This document shows positions 40,903 through 51,828 of a stretch of 64,000 bases of DNA, one piece after another. Both the position numbers and the translations under genes were made by a program. This DNA is from Phragmites australis (Eukaryota > Streptophyta > Magnoliopsida > Poales > Poaceae). Positions within the stretch are counted from its first letter, which is position 1. The number at the start of each line of letters is the position of its first letter. The notes under the pieces are model-generated. The model was given only the letters and a program-made list of their open reading frames with translations, was not told where the DNA came from and searched no databases. Where the stretch lies: contig NC_084933.1 in the NCBI RefSeq assembly GCF_958298935.1, positions 7,051,001 to 7,115,000 on the forward strand, in the 5' to 3' direction.

Positions 40903-42397
40903 TGTAAGTAGCGTGCATGGTATCACAAGCATGGCAGAGCGCCTTCTCATGGTCCTCACGCATGGTAGTTGCTTGCCTTGCTGCTCAGGTGGCTGCCTAT
41001 AATTACCCACGCAACACTCGCAGAAATCCAGAAGATTGGAGTCATATTCGATCACGGTTGTCTCCCGCTTCGGCTTTTTGTTCACTAAACAAGAATGCGT
41101 GCAATGATGAGCATGAATGAATGCAACAAGGTATGCCACAATGCTTAATAACATGCTAGAAGTACAAGACATGCGAATCAATGCCATACTAAACGATCTA
41201 AACGTAATTTGGAAAATAACAGCCATCCGGAGTATCCGGGTTGGTTCGAAGTATCCGGTTCCGGACCCTCCGGGTGAACCTCCAGAAGAGGCGCTCGGTT
41301 ACTGCCTTTTTGCTTGTCTGACCCGGAGTATCCGGGTGAATCCTGAATATCTGGGTTTTAGAGCCTCCAGGCCATCCTCCGGTGAAGGTGCTCGGTTAGC
41401 TACTGTTCTAACTTAATCCAGAACCTTCGGGCTGATCTGAACTATCTGGGTTGTGCCGGACACTTCCGGTGAGGCTCCGGGAGAGGCTCTCGGTTAATCG
41501 TTAATGCAATTACCTGGGGTCTCCAAGCTTACCCGGATTATCCGGGGGAGGCTGTTCTTCCACAACTTTTCACTCGGTCGATTTGACTCACTTTACAAAT
41601 ATGTGCTACACAAACGTGTATCTGCTCTATCCAAAGGATTCTAAACACATCTTGCACTCTAAACCCTAACCAATTTTGAACACAATTCGACAGACGATTT
41701 CTACTAAACCTGGAGTATCCGGGTGAGGCCGGAATATCCGGGTCAGCCCAGAAAAGCTACTCTCAAATGGATTTTTGGTCGATTTGAGTTGCGATCTTCT
41801 CCAAGCCTAAAGGGAACATGTTAGGGATAGTCAAGGGTCCTGGAACTCACTCATCAACTAGCAACATGACTCTATAGCTCAAATTTGTCCAAAACTCTAT
41901 TTTTGCTCCAAAAAGCTCAATAGCTTCAAGAACTTCAAGAATTACTCGATTCTTCCACGAAAACGAAAATGAATTGGATAGATGAGCAACTCATGAGCTA
42001 GAGAATGCAATGGTACCACATGCATACCTTGATCTTGCTCCTAGAGAGAGAAATCCAAGGGAGAGTGAGAGAGCTTAAGAGGGGAGTGAGAGGGGCTGTT
42101 GCAGCTGCTGTGTTGCTTAGGTGGGGGCGTGGGGAGTGAGGGAGGAGAGAGGGCAAGTGGGGCTACCCATTTGAGTGGTTGGGATGGTGGGGCCACAAAG
42201 TGGGGCCCACATGTTAGAGAAAGGAGGTATTTTCAATGCGATTTTTATTCTTTTCTCTCCTAATTTTCTTTCTATCATCCAACTGATTTTAAACGAATTG
42301 CTTTATAGCTACACATCAGAATCATGCAAAATTAAACATAATACTTAAGAAGCATATTTATGCTTAATTATACAATTACGGATTTTAGGACGTGACA
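40903..42397 (-). repeat. 3' LTR of element C
   Basis: On the plus strand it runs from TGTAAGTAGCGTGC to AGGACGTGACA, about 1495 bp with TG...CA ends. The minus strand starts TGTCACGTCCTAAAATCC right after the polypurine tract. The region 41225-41760 carries repeated CCGGAGTATCCGGG-type palindromes. The lower boundary is set where LINE sequence stops. Confidence 0.7.
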
Positions 42398-42425
42398 AAC
42401 CTCCCCCCCCCCCCCCTTAAGAAGA
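42398..42425 (-). other. Polypurine tract of element C with G14 run
   Basis: The minus strand reads CTTAA, then G14, then AGGTT before the LTR start. A homopolymer this long in a polypurine tract is unusual. Confidence 0.6.
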
Positions 42426-42589
42426 ATCTCGTCCCGAGATTCGGTACGAGTCGGGGAGAGGACGATGAGTTTAGGAACCACGCTATGAGAGATATCACGT
42501 GGTGAGATACGGAACCTAATGCAATACTTTCATTCAACATAGTGATGAGCATAAACATGCAAGAGGTTCTAATTGTGCAAAATTTACAC

Positions 42590-43995
42590 GATGCTTACAA
42601 GCTCTCAAAAAAGCTTGGGATACTCGGAGTGGATTTTATCCTCACGCTCCCAAGTTGCCTCATCTTCTGAATGGTTGCTCCATTGGACTTTGACGAACTT
42701 TATGGAATGACGTCGAGTTTTGCGTTCCGCTACATCCAAAACCGGATCGGTCGCTCACAATATGTAAGATCCGGCTGCAACTCTTGAGGTGCAACATCAA
42801 CAACCTCGGTTGGAACTCAGAGACACTTCTTCAATTGCGACACGTGGAACACATCATGCACAGCGGAGAGAGACGACGGCAAGTCAAATTGATAGGCTAC
42901 CTCTCCACGCCAGCCAACAATCTGAAAAGGCCCCACATAACGAGGCGCCCGCTTGCCTCGAACTTGGAAATGTTGAACACATTTGAGAGGCGAAACCTTG
43001 AGATACACATATTCTCCAATTGCGAACTCGAGGTCTCGGCGGTGGTGATCTGCATAGCTCTTCTGTCGTAATTGTGTTGTGAGAAGACACTTTCGAATAG
43101 CTAGAACATTCTCTTCGGCCTCTTTGACCAAATCCGGGCCTAGAAAAGCCCTTTCGCCGGATTTGGACCAATTCAATGGCGTGCGGCATCGTTGACCATA
43201 TAAAGCTTCAAATGGTGACATGTCAATGCTCGTTTGGAAGCTATTGTTATATGAGAACTCGGCAAATGGCAAGAAAACGTCCCCCCTCTTCCTATAAGTG
43301 AGAACACAAGCCCGGAGCATATCCTCCAGAATCTAATTCACCCTCTCAGTTTGACCGTCAGTTTGAGGATGATACGTGGTGATATGGAAGAGCTCGGTCT
43401 CCATAGCTCCATAGCTTCATGAAGGCTCCTTCAGAAATGAGAAGTGAACTGGGTGCCTTGATCAGAAATGATCTTCTTCGGAATTCCATGGAGGCATACA
43501 ATCCGAGTGAGGTATAGCTCTGCATATTGCTTGGCCAAAAATGTGGTCTTGACGGGCAAGAAGTGAGCAGATTTCGTCAACCGATCCACAATGACCCAAA
43601 TTGAGTTATAGCCATGCGAGGTATTTGGCAATCTAATAATGAAATCCATGCCGATCTCCTCCCACTTCCAGGAGGGAATATGTAAGGTTAAAGTGTACCA
43701 GCTAGTTTGTGATGCTCGACCTTCACCCTTCGGCAAACATCACACTCAGCAACATATCGAGCGATTTCTCGCTTCATGCGAGTCCACCAAAATCGTGGCT
43801 TGAGGTCTTGATATATTTTCGTGCTCCCTGGATGAATGGATAGCAACGAGTCATGAGCCTCATCCAGTATCTTCTTCCTTAGTGCCTCAACCTTCGGAAC
43901 TACTAAATGGTTCCCGAACAACAGAATACCCTGGTCATCTTCAAAAAAGCATACGACCTTGCCGATCTTCATTTTCTCTCGGATTCTAGCCATGC
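42590..43995 (-). pseudogene. Integrase and chromodomain, element C
   Basis: The minus strand gives the zinc-binding N-terminal region (LRKKILDEAHDSLLSIHPGS, then CDVCRRVK), the core ([45 protein letters not shown]), a 167-residue piece with AEFSYNNSFQTSIDMSPFEA, YLKVSPLKCVQHFQVRGK and APRYVGPFQIV, then a chromodomain remnant (KVQWSNHSEDEATWEREDKI, then EYPKLF) after a stop. The core's WHPQTDGQ-type third acidic region falls in the gap between pieces and was not confirmed. Confidence 0.85.
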
Positions 43996-44008
43996 CCTTA
44001 TCACCCTT

Positions 44009-45565
44009 CTAAGCTGCCTTGATATCATTCAGGAGAGTGGATCTGATCTCTAGATTGGTGACAAAACCATCCGAAACCATTTCAAGTCCAAGCCGGTGGA
44101 AATCATCACAAAGTGTGGCATTCCTAGGCGTGACTCTAAGACAATGACAATGAGCCCTTTGGCTCAAACCATCGACGACCACATTCGCCTTACCGGGGTG
44201 ATAATGAACTTTCAGCTCATAGTCTTTGATCAACTTGAGCCACCTTCGCCGCCTCATATTCAATTCCGCCTGAGTGAAGATATATTTGAGACTTTTGTGA
44301 TCCGTGTAGATAGGACACAAGTTACCCATTAAGTAATGGCGCCAGATCTTCAGAGCATGCACAACTACGACAAGCTCTAAGTCGTGTGTTGGGTAATTCT
44401 CCTCGTGACGCTTCAACTGGCGGGAGGCATAAGCGACAACTCTGCCCTCTTGCATAAGGACACATCCGAGGCCCATGTGGGAAGCATCGCAATAGACGTC
44501 GAAGCTCTTGCCCACATCAGGCTGAGCAAGAACGGGAGCAGTCGTGAGCAGCTTCTTCAAGGTCTGGAAAGTTGACTCACATTCACTTGACCACTCAAAC
44601 ACGTCGCCTTGCTTCAACAACTCGGTCATTGGCTTTGCAATTTTGGAGAAATTCTCAATGAACTGGCGGTAATAACCTGCGAGTCCGAGAAAACTTCGGA
44701 TGTCGGTTACATTCTTGGGCTGGACCCAGTTGAGCACATCCTACACCTTGCTCGGGTCAACTGCAACACCGTTCTCTGACAAGACATGACCCAAAAAAGC
44801 GACATCCTTGAGCCAAAACTCGTATTTGCTGAATTTGGCATAGAGTTGGTGATCTCGGAGTTGGTCAAGAACAACACGAAGGTGCTCAGAATGTTCTTCT
44901 TGGGTCTTGGAGTATATGAGAATGTCGTCAATGAAAACCATGGCAAACTTATCAAGTTCCTCTATGAATATTGTGTTCATCAAGTACATGAAGAACGCCA
45001 GGGCATTCGTCAAGCCAAAGGACATAACGGTAAACTCATAAAGACCATAATGAGTTGAGAAAGCAATCTTTGGAATATCCTCCGGTCGGACCTTGATTTG
45101 ATGATAGCCCAGTCTCAAGTCAATCTTCGAGAAAACCCGGGCACCGGTCAACTGATCAAATAGAATGTCAATCCTCGGGAGTAGATACTTGTTCTTGACA
45201 GTGACATCATTCAACGGACGGTAATCAACACACATCCGAAGATATCCGTCTTTCTTCTTCACAAAGAGTGCCGAGCATCCCCAAGGTGAGGAGCTCGGAC
45301 GAAAGAACCCCTTCTCTAGCAACTCCTTCAACTGCTTCTTCAGTTCCGCCAATTCATTTGGCGACATCCTATAAGACCTTTTTGATATTAGGGCTGTTCC
45401 AGGCACAAGATCAATAGAGAACTCCACGGAGCGATTGGGTGGCATCCCTGATAACTCATTCGGAAAGACATCTAGGAATTCACACACCATAGGAATGCTT
45501 AACAGATCCATGGTGGGGACAACCTTCAGGGCATAAAGACAAGGATTGACACCCTTGAGCTTCAA
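44009..45565 (-). pseudogene. Reverse transcriptase and RNase H, element C
   Basis: A 274-residue frame carries the full Ty3 RT fingers and palm: [53 protein letters not shown] and the catalytic [10 protein letters not shown], then [18 protein letters not shown]. After one stop, the 242-residue frame gives [20 protein letters not shown] and an RNase H with [35 protein letters not shown] and [20 protein letters not shown]. Only one stop at 44738-44740 separates them. Confidence 0.9.
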
Positions 45566-45571
45566 ATGAAC

Positions 45572-46980
45572 TCAAGTGCTGGATAGTCCATTAAGAGTGA
45601 TGATCCGTTGAGCACAATCTATGACAGCCTTGTTCTTGGTAAGCCAATTCATCCCCAGGATGACGTCTATCCCTTTGGAGTTTATTACCAACAGATTCGC
45701 ACTGAAGGGTATCTCATTGATAACCAACAATGATCTGGAAACACACTGATTAATAAAAACCTCAGCTCCAGGTGCATCTATGAGATAAGACGTAGGAGTG
45801 GCGCTAACATTCAGCCTATGATGTTGTGTATAACTCGTCGCTATGAAGCAGTGAGAAGCCCTAGAATCAAAAAGAACAACTGCGGGAATGATGACAGAAT
45901 TAAAACTCATGTTCAACGTACCCATCAGTACGTTGTCACCCTCGTGAACTTCTTTAGCGATGGTGTGGTGCGCTCGGCCACGCTTGGGGGCGTGGGTGGC
46001 ATGAGAAGACTGCGGTGCAGACTGAGCAGGTGGTGAACTTGGAGCGGTCACCATGGCTCCCGGCTTCGGATATGGGTAATCTCGAGCATAGTGGCTGACA
46101 TAGCCGCAGTTGTAGCATGGGCCGCCGAGGCCACCTGTCACGCTCACTTGAGAGTCAACGGGTCTTGCAGGCTGCCCTTGTGGAGCGGAGAAAGACGGGC
46201 GCCGCACCATCCACATCAGCCGTGGAGCGGTCAGTGCTGGCACGTGAGATGGTGGAGGTTGACTCTCAGTGCGAGCGCGTTAAGAGCTCCCGCCCATTGA
46301 AGCCGACAGACCCCTCTTGCGTTTCTTCTCCTCCTGGTGGCTCTTGAGCTTGAACTCCACCGTGAGAGATGTGCTCACCAACTTGTTGAAGTTGGTAAAC
46401 TCATGTGCGGATAACCGGTCTTGCATCTTCAAGTTGAGGCCATTGACAAAGCAGTATTACTTCCTCTCGTCGATGTTGACCTCATCTTGAGCATACTGTG
46501 CAAGGTGGTTGAACACCGCATGTACTCCATCACTAATCTACCTCCTTGTTTTAGGTCCATGAATTCCCTTCTTTTGATCTTCATAAGATCCTTAGGAATA
46601 TGAAGATCCTGGAATGCCTGGTGGAACTCCACCCAAAACACCCGATAATTGGCGGGGTGTATGGCCAAGTAGTTGGACTACCACACGTCCGCCGGACCTT
46701 GAAGCTGATGGGCGGTAAAGAGCGACTTCTTGTGATTCTCGCACCGAAAGAGAACGAATTTCTGCTCGATGGTGCGAAGCAATGCAACACTCAGCAGAAA
46801 TCCTGGCTTCATGTGTAATTTAATTTGAGCTTGGTTTTCATCTGGTCCTGTGACATGCACACCATTACTGCTCGGCACTACAAGGTTGCCGCTTGAGCTG
46901 TCCCCTCTTCAGTTCTTTTGCTGTTGCTGCTGCAGCTGCACTTGTAGTCAATGGCGAAAAGTGTCGCTGTACTTTTTTTT
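45572..46980 (-). pseudogene. Gag, zinc knuckle and protease, element C
   Basis: Gag pieces in different frames include FVLFRCENHKKSLFTAHQLQ, then ANYRVFWVEFHQAFQDLHIP and KRREFMDLKQGGRLVMEY. A zinc knuckle reads CYNCGYVSHYARDY, so the fourth metal ligand, normally Cys, is Tyr. The protease has VVLFDSRASHCFI where DSGAS is expected, so the catalytic triad Gly is Arg, and later NLLVINSKGIDVILGMNWL. These changes and the frame breaks mean gag and protease are inactive. The N-terminus of gag is lost near 46980. Confidence 0.85.
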
Positions 46981-47919
46981 TTTATTTTAATCGCGTTTTC
47001 GTAACTGGCAAAATATCCAGTGACAACCAGCTAAATTTAAACTTTGCAAAATAGATGTACAACTTTTCCAAACGTCTCCAAAAATTGCAGGCTATAAGCA
47101 AAGATTGAAGCACGACAATTCAATTCCACTTGCGATATACCAAAAAAATACAAGCTGGGAGAGTAACTATGCCGAAACACTGGCTGGCGCCACCAGAGCC
47201 AAAAACACTGGGAGGCGGCCTCCTGTCAGAAATCGGGTTCAGAATTCAGAATTTGAACTAGAAGCGTAGGCAACGTTGGTAACATTCTGCAGTGACACTC
47301 ATTTGAATACAAGATGCAGCTCTAGAGAGTTAAGGAGATCCAACTAATGTAACTGATTACAGCAATTACAGTTTCGTACTATTAACGTCACTTACAAGTG
47401 GTTGTTAATTGGCGGGAAATTAACAGTACACTGCTGGAACTGGGCGGGTATATAGCCCGTTTGCCATCTTGAGGAAGAAGCAAGAATAACCCTCTGCCCA
47501 AATTGGAGTCTTCATTGGGGATGTTGCCTCAGAAGATAGGACTGTCAGCAGTTACCGCAAGCGTTTCAGGAACGAAATTTTAACCTCTCCAAATGATGCA
47601 GCACAGATGGACTCTTCATGGAGTTGTCCCCTTTTATTAAAAACTGGTAAAATCATATGTCTCATATCATCAGAATCCAACGGGGATGGGATGATGATGA
47701 GAAGTAATGAGATGCATTGTCCATGTCAAAGAAAAAAAAATCCAGATGCACTATCATGGAACTTGTTCTTAGAAATACAGGCCGATCGACATATATGAAC
47801 AAAATTCAAGAACTTAATAAATATCAAAGCAACATTATGTATGAGTGGCTTTACATATGTTACATTGATTTGTTTCTACAAAGCTATGGGTGCTTGCACA
47901 GTATGGACAAACCAGCTGA
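46981..47919. other. Intergenic, no gene seen
   Basis: It begins with a T-rich run next to the truncated element C. Short open frames only; no recognised domain, LTR end or RNA gene. Confidence 0.4.
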
Positions 47920-48321
47920 GTGGTTTATTGCCTTATTGTACTTCTGTACGTGAATGCTTCAACATGGGGCACAATTTCGCCATTAAATCGTGATTATAAA
48001 CTGTGCATGAGATGCCAATTTATAGCCATCTGTCAGGTCAGGAAGCTGCATAGACCAAAAGTCTATAATTTTTATTGTGAGGATGAGAAGCCTACCACAT
48101 CGTTTGCCAACATAGAGGCAAGGAGCGTGGAGAAACAGCAAGAGTTTTTATTTTCCACTATCCTATCGTCGTATCACTTGCAGAGATTATCTGTGGCAGA
48201 GAAGCTTTGGGACGCTGTGACTCTCAATCCTGGAAATAACGATTTACAGATTGCTATCATCAGCAAGGATTCTTGGAAAGCTCGGAAGAATATTGGCAAA
48301 CATATAAGGCTTCATGAGTAA
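47920..48321 (+). CDS. Hypothetical open frame, 133 codons, possible exon
   Basis: The frame begins MVYCLIVLLYVNAS and from about residue 42 becomes polar and gene-like: KLHRPKVYNFYCEDEKPTTS, then LSSYHLQRLSVAEKLWDAVT and a basic C-terminus WKARKNIGKHIRLHE. A possible acceptor, ATCTGTCAG, precedes the polar part at about 48037. No family is recognised. It could be the last exon of an unrecognised or decayed gene, or chance. The hydrophobic N-terminal part may not belong to it. Confidence 0.3.
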   Translation: MVYCLIVLLYVNASTWGTISPLNRDYKLCMRCQFIAICQVRKLHRPKVYNFYCEDEKPTTSFANIEARSVEKQQEFLFSTILSSYHLQRLSVAEKLWDAVTLNPGNNDLQIAIISKDSWKARKNIGKHIRLHE

Positions 48322-49939
48322 TGTTATTTACCAACTCAAACAATAAGAAAGCTCAGAAATATATCCTTGCATATTGTACAGCACTTTAAGCAAGCTGAGG
48401 GCATAAATACAAAGACTCAACATAACATGAGATCTTCCCAATAACTGTCCCCTATCTATTACCAAGTGCATCTCAAAAAATTAAACAAAACTATCACCAA
48501 GTGAGCTCAAGAGTAAAACAAATCAAGCACCACCAAAATAAATCCAACCTCAAGGGTATATTTACAGAATAACAAATACTAATACTGGCACTAATTTTTC
48601 ATCTGAACAGAAGGCAATATGCTCAAAAGGTAAACAATTCTATATGGAGTTTTGAAGTTTCAACATATATGATCAGAACTGCTGCCAGTAACACCATACA
48701 AAGTGTAAATGCAATAAACTACATACATTCAATTAAAAGGCATCGATCCTGCAGAACTCAAAATGAAGAAATAAGCGAACTCCAGAAGACGGATTGAGAC
48801 GAAAGGAAATAACTTTACATCTAGTTAAAAAAAAACTGTTATGGGTGAAAGAAAGCAATATAATGGGAAAGAAAAACCTCATTATGATAAGGGTAAGGAA
48901 TGTCCAGACTGACTAGAAGTAACAAGAGCCATTACCTTGCAAAAAGAAAAAATAAATAAATCTAAACTAGAGAGGCTGATGGAAAAATGAAAAGAGAAGG
49001 ATACCTCATATGAACAGCATGGAAATGAAAACTTTTTTAAATGCATATCTTTTAATTATAGTCTATCCTTAGTGGAAGAATTAGGTCCAGAGCTATTTTT
49101 TTATACCAAACAAATTGTATATCATTACAATACTGAAGGTTCAGGATTGCTGTGCATGCATAACACCTCATAGAGAAATTTAGTTTACTAATATGCATTC
49201 TTCCATAAAAACAAATCATGGAACTAAGCAACCAAAGATCTATGTGACACTCAGAATTTTATCCTGCAGTAGTAACCTAAGTACCAGTGGAACTGTCACA
49301 TGCCACGGCTTTGTTATGTGGTACATTACCGTGGCAATATTCATGGGTAAACAGTATAAGTAACACTAACAATTGGCCCAATGACAAGTATTAAGAAGGC
49401 TTATTATTCAAAATCTATCAGATTGTTTGGTATCTTCTCTAACAGTTAGGAATGAATTAGTTAGATCAACTATCTATAATTGTTAAGAGAGTCCTCTATA
49501 TAATGAGGCGTCTTGTAAATAAACCTTCTCCCTCCCTCTTGAAAATGGGTGCGGGTGTCAGAGTCTGACTCGGGTGCGGGTGTCCGATTCGGCAAACTCT
49601 CGAAAATAGGATTCAGGGATTCGTCTAATATATATCATTTTTTTAATTTTAAAAATTGAAATTTATGTTTGTTGCCACAAATCAGGCTACTAATGAGCCA
49701 CAACAACTAACATATTGAAATACTCATGCTGAATACCTAGCCATCACATGATAAAAAGGGGGGAAAGGAAAGAAAATAGAGACCCACGCTGAATACAGAT
49801 CGCTCACAACCCACATCCACCTCCACTCTCTGTTCCACTGAGACCTCCAATTCCAATTCCAAATCCAAGCGGCGAACCCCACCAACCACCCTCCGTCACC
49901 TTCTCCTTGCCGCAACTGCAGGCATGCTGAGGCCACCTC
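48322..49939. other. Intergenic AT-rich stretch, no gene seen
   Basis: Low-GC DNA with only short frames. At 49547-49610 a GGGTGCGGGTGTCAGAGTCT segment resembles a degraded GC-rich transposon end upstream of the DOG1 fragment; this could not be confirmed. Confidence 0.4.
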
Positions 49940-50240
49940 CGCCGGGCCGTGGGGCCCTGGGCGCTAGGCGGCTGATGTGGACTTCTTCGCTGCCTACCTC
50001 GCCCCTCCGCTTGCTGCTCCTCCCACTGCTCCGCCACACTCTCCTGGGACGACACACTCTCCTCCGCCGCCGCCGCCGTCGAGGCCCACTTCCAGGCGCA
50101 CTGGTCTGCGCTCGCCGGCGCCACGCGGCAGGACCCCGCCCAGGTTGTCACCGCAGAGGACTGACGCTCCCCGCTTGAGCTCCCCTTTCGGTGGCTCGGT
50201 GACGTCCACCCATCCCCCGTCACCTCCCTCCCTAGTTAGC
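49940..50240 (+). pseudogene. DOG1-domain gene fragment, broken
   Basis: The plus strand encodes VDFFAAYLA in one frame (from 49977). After a frame change near 50030 it encodes SWDDTLSSAAAAVEAHFQAH, WSALAGATRQDPAQVVTAED, a TGA (50162-50164) where a Trp is usual, then RSPLELPFRWLGDVHP. The pattern EAHFQAYY...W-x-x-PLE-x-x-F-x-WLGGWRP is that of the DOG1 domain found in seed-dormancy DOG1-like and TGA bZIP proteins. Only the start of the domain is present, with no other exon nearby. A 17-A run and a small inverted repeat follow at 50246-50315. Confidence 0.6.
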
Positions 50241-50245
50241 TACTT

Positions 50246-50315
50246 GGACTCGCAGAGACGTCCGGTGCGTGTCGACGTGGCAAAAAAAAAAAAAAAAATT
50301 CGGACTTGCGAGTCC
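50246..50315. repeat. Inverted repeat around an A17 run
   Basis: GGACTCGCA (50246-50254) and TGCGAGTCC (50307-50315) are exact inverted copies enclosing A17 (50282-50298). It may be a remnant of a transposon end bordering the captured DOG1 fragment. Confidence 0.5.
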
Positions 50316-51828
50316 TGGTAACACTAGATCTATCTCTATCTATCTAGCAACTCTTGTTTTCATTACAAAAGCATTTCAAAATGTAAACTTCAAACAACAA
50401 GTCCAAAATGCATTTCCCCTGCATCTCTATCTGCATTAAAGAGATTGAAAACTTCCTCATATAACTTTGGATATAGTGTAACGCGTATGATACTGGCTGT
50501 ATGTTTACTTAACACTAAGCAGGGGCAGTATATTTGGATTTACCTTTTCAACCTCAACTGCCAGCAAACTATGCACAGCTGATCCAGACCACAAGGCCTA
50601 TGGTGATAAGATCCCCAAATGTATTATGCCATGCTAGAATTCCAGTGAGGTACGTATACTTGTAAAGACCTATTCTGTAATTTTTATTTATAGATGCTGT
50701 GAACATATTTACAATGTATAACTATCAGACAGAGGAAGGCCAGACAAAATGGCTAGAATGGGATTCGATTACTATAAGGGAGATATATATTAAACCTCCC
50801 CAAAACTGCAACAAAACCTCTCTGAAACTTATAAACTTGGATAAAACCTTTATGAAACTTGGATGAACCTCTCTGAAACTTGAAATTTTTTGAATGAAAC
50901 CTCTCTGAAACTGGTGATGACTGCTATCGTATTCCAACCTGGTTCCACGCATTAGTAGCGCTCTTTATAATAATGACCAATTAGGCATAACTTAAGGAAC
51001 AAAATCCTCATGCCAACTGCAAATGATGTAAGCCACATGCCAGCATGACTACAATATATAGCACTCGAGAGAAAAATAAAGTATATTTGATAGCAAATGA
51101 CTACTTTGTGACAAAAATAGCAGATAACTACATACAAATTGTCTGATAAGTACCACGATGCGATAGATGGAAACAAATGCTACTGGCATAATCAGAGCCA
51201 AGAGCCCAACGCATAATGAACCATTTAACGAAAGTGTTTCCACTGTTTATCTTTTAGAAACAACTATTGTACCTTAATACTTGGACATAATGAGTCAATT
51301 TAGTCATTGTTTCCACCAGTTCTGATGAAAATATACTCATACATCAACAGTATAAGTGTTTCCAACATATGCCTTATAAATAGTTTCTATTTCTAGTGAC
51401 ACTGAAACAAAACTGAATGCAAATAAATCACCAGCAACTGCTATATCTATGCTCCAAATAAAACTTGAAATGCACAAGCACATAATAGTGCGATAAACTT
51501 ACAGATCAAATGTGTGTTATGGCTCCTCAATTTGTTGGAGTCCAGAACCATAGTTCTGTCCGAAGCACTTTTGCTTCCATAATGGTGCTTAGGTGTGCGA
51601 AATGAATGAGCTCTAAATACAGCACCCAATAGATAAGCAGATCTTTGCTTATTTTTGGAAGATTCCTCTGGAGATGAGATGCAGAACAATGTGGATAGTG
51701 TACAGAGTTCACCTGCCTTTTCCACCGCCCATCAAGACACACCATGGCCTAACAACAGCCATGAAGCAAGACATACCATATAGACGGTACAATCTTGTGC
51801 GAAGAAGGATCCAACTTGTTCCATCCAA
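50316..51828. other. Downstream flank of the TADA1-like gene
   Basis: AT-rich DNA; the part next to 51829 is likely the 3' UTR of the minus-strand gene. A minisatellite is at 50792-50915. No other gene is seen. Confidence 0.4.
50792..50915. repeat. Minisatellite with AAACCTCTCTGAAACTT unit
   Basis: Four to five imperfect copies of a roughly 17-bp unit (AAACCTCTCTGAAACTT) occur, separated by short AT-rich spacers. Confidence 0.6.

Larger units (their letters stand above)
40903..46980 (-). mobile_element. Chromovirus (Tekay/Del-like), 5'-truncated (element C)
   Basis: Minus-strand order from high to low coordinates is gag, zinc knuckle, protease, reverse transcriptase, RNase H, integrase, chromodomain, polypurine tract, 3' LTR. 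The 5' LTR and start of gag are missing beyond about 46980. It inserted at the 3' end of the LINE (left flank ATCCT). Reverse transcriptase and RNase H frames are long and nearly intact; gag and the chromodomain region are broken. Confidence 0.9.

Noticed and set aside
49804..50223. 139-codon minus-strand frame over the DOG1 fragment
   Set aside because: The plus strand has recognisable DOG1-type sequence; the minus frame is low-complexity complement.
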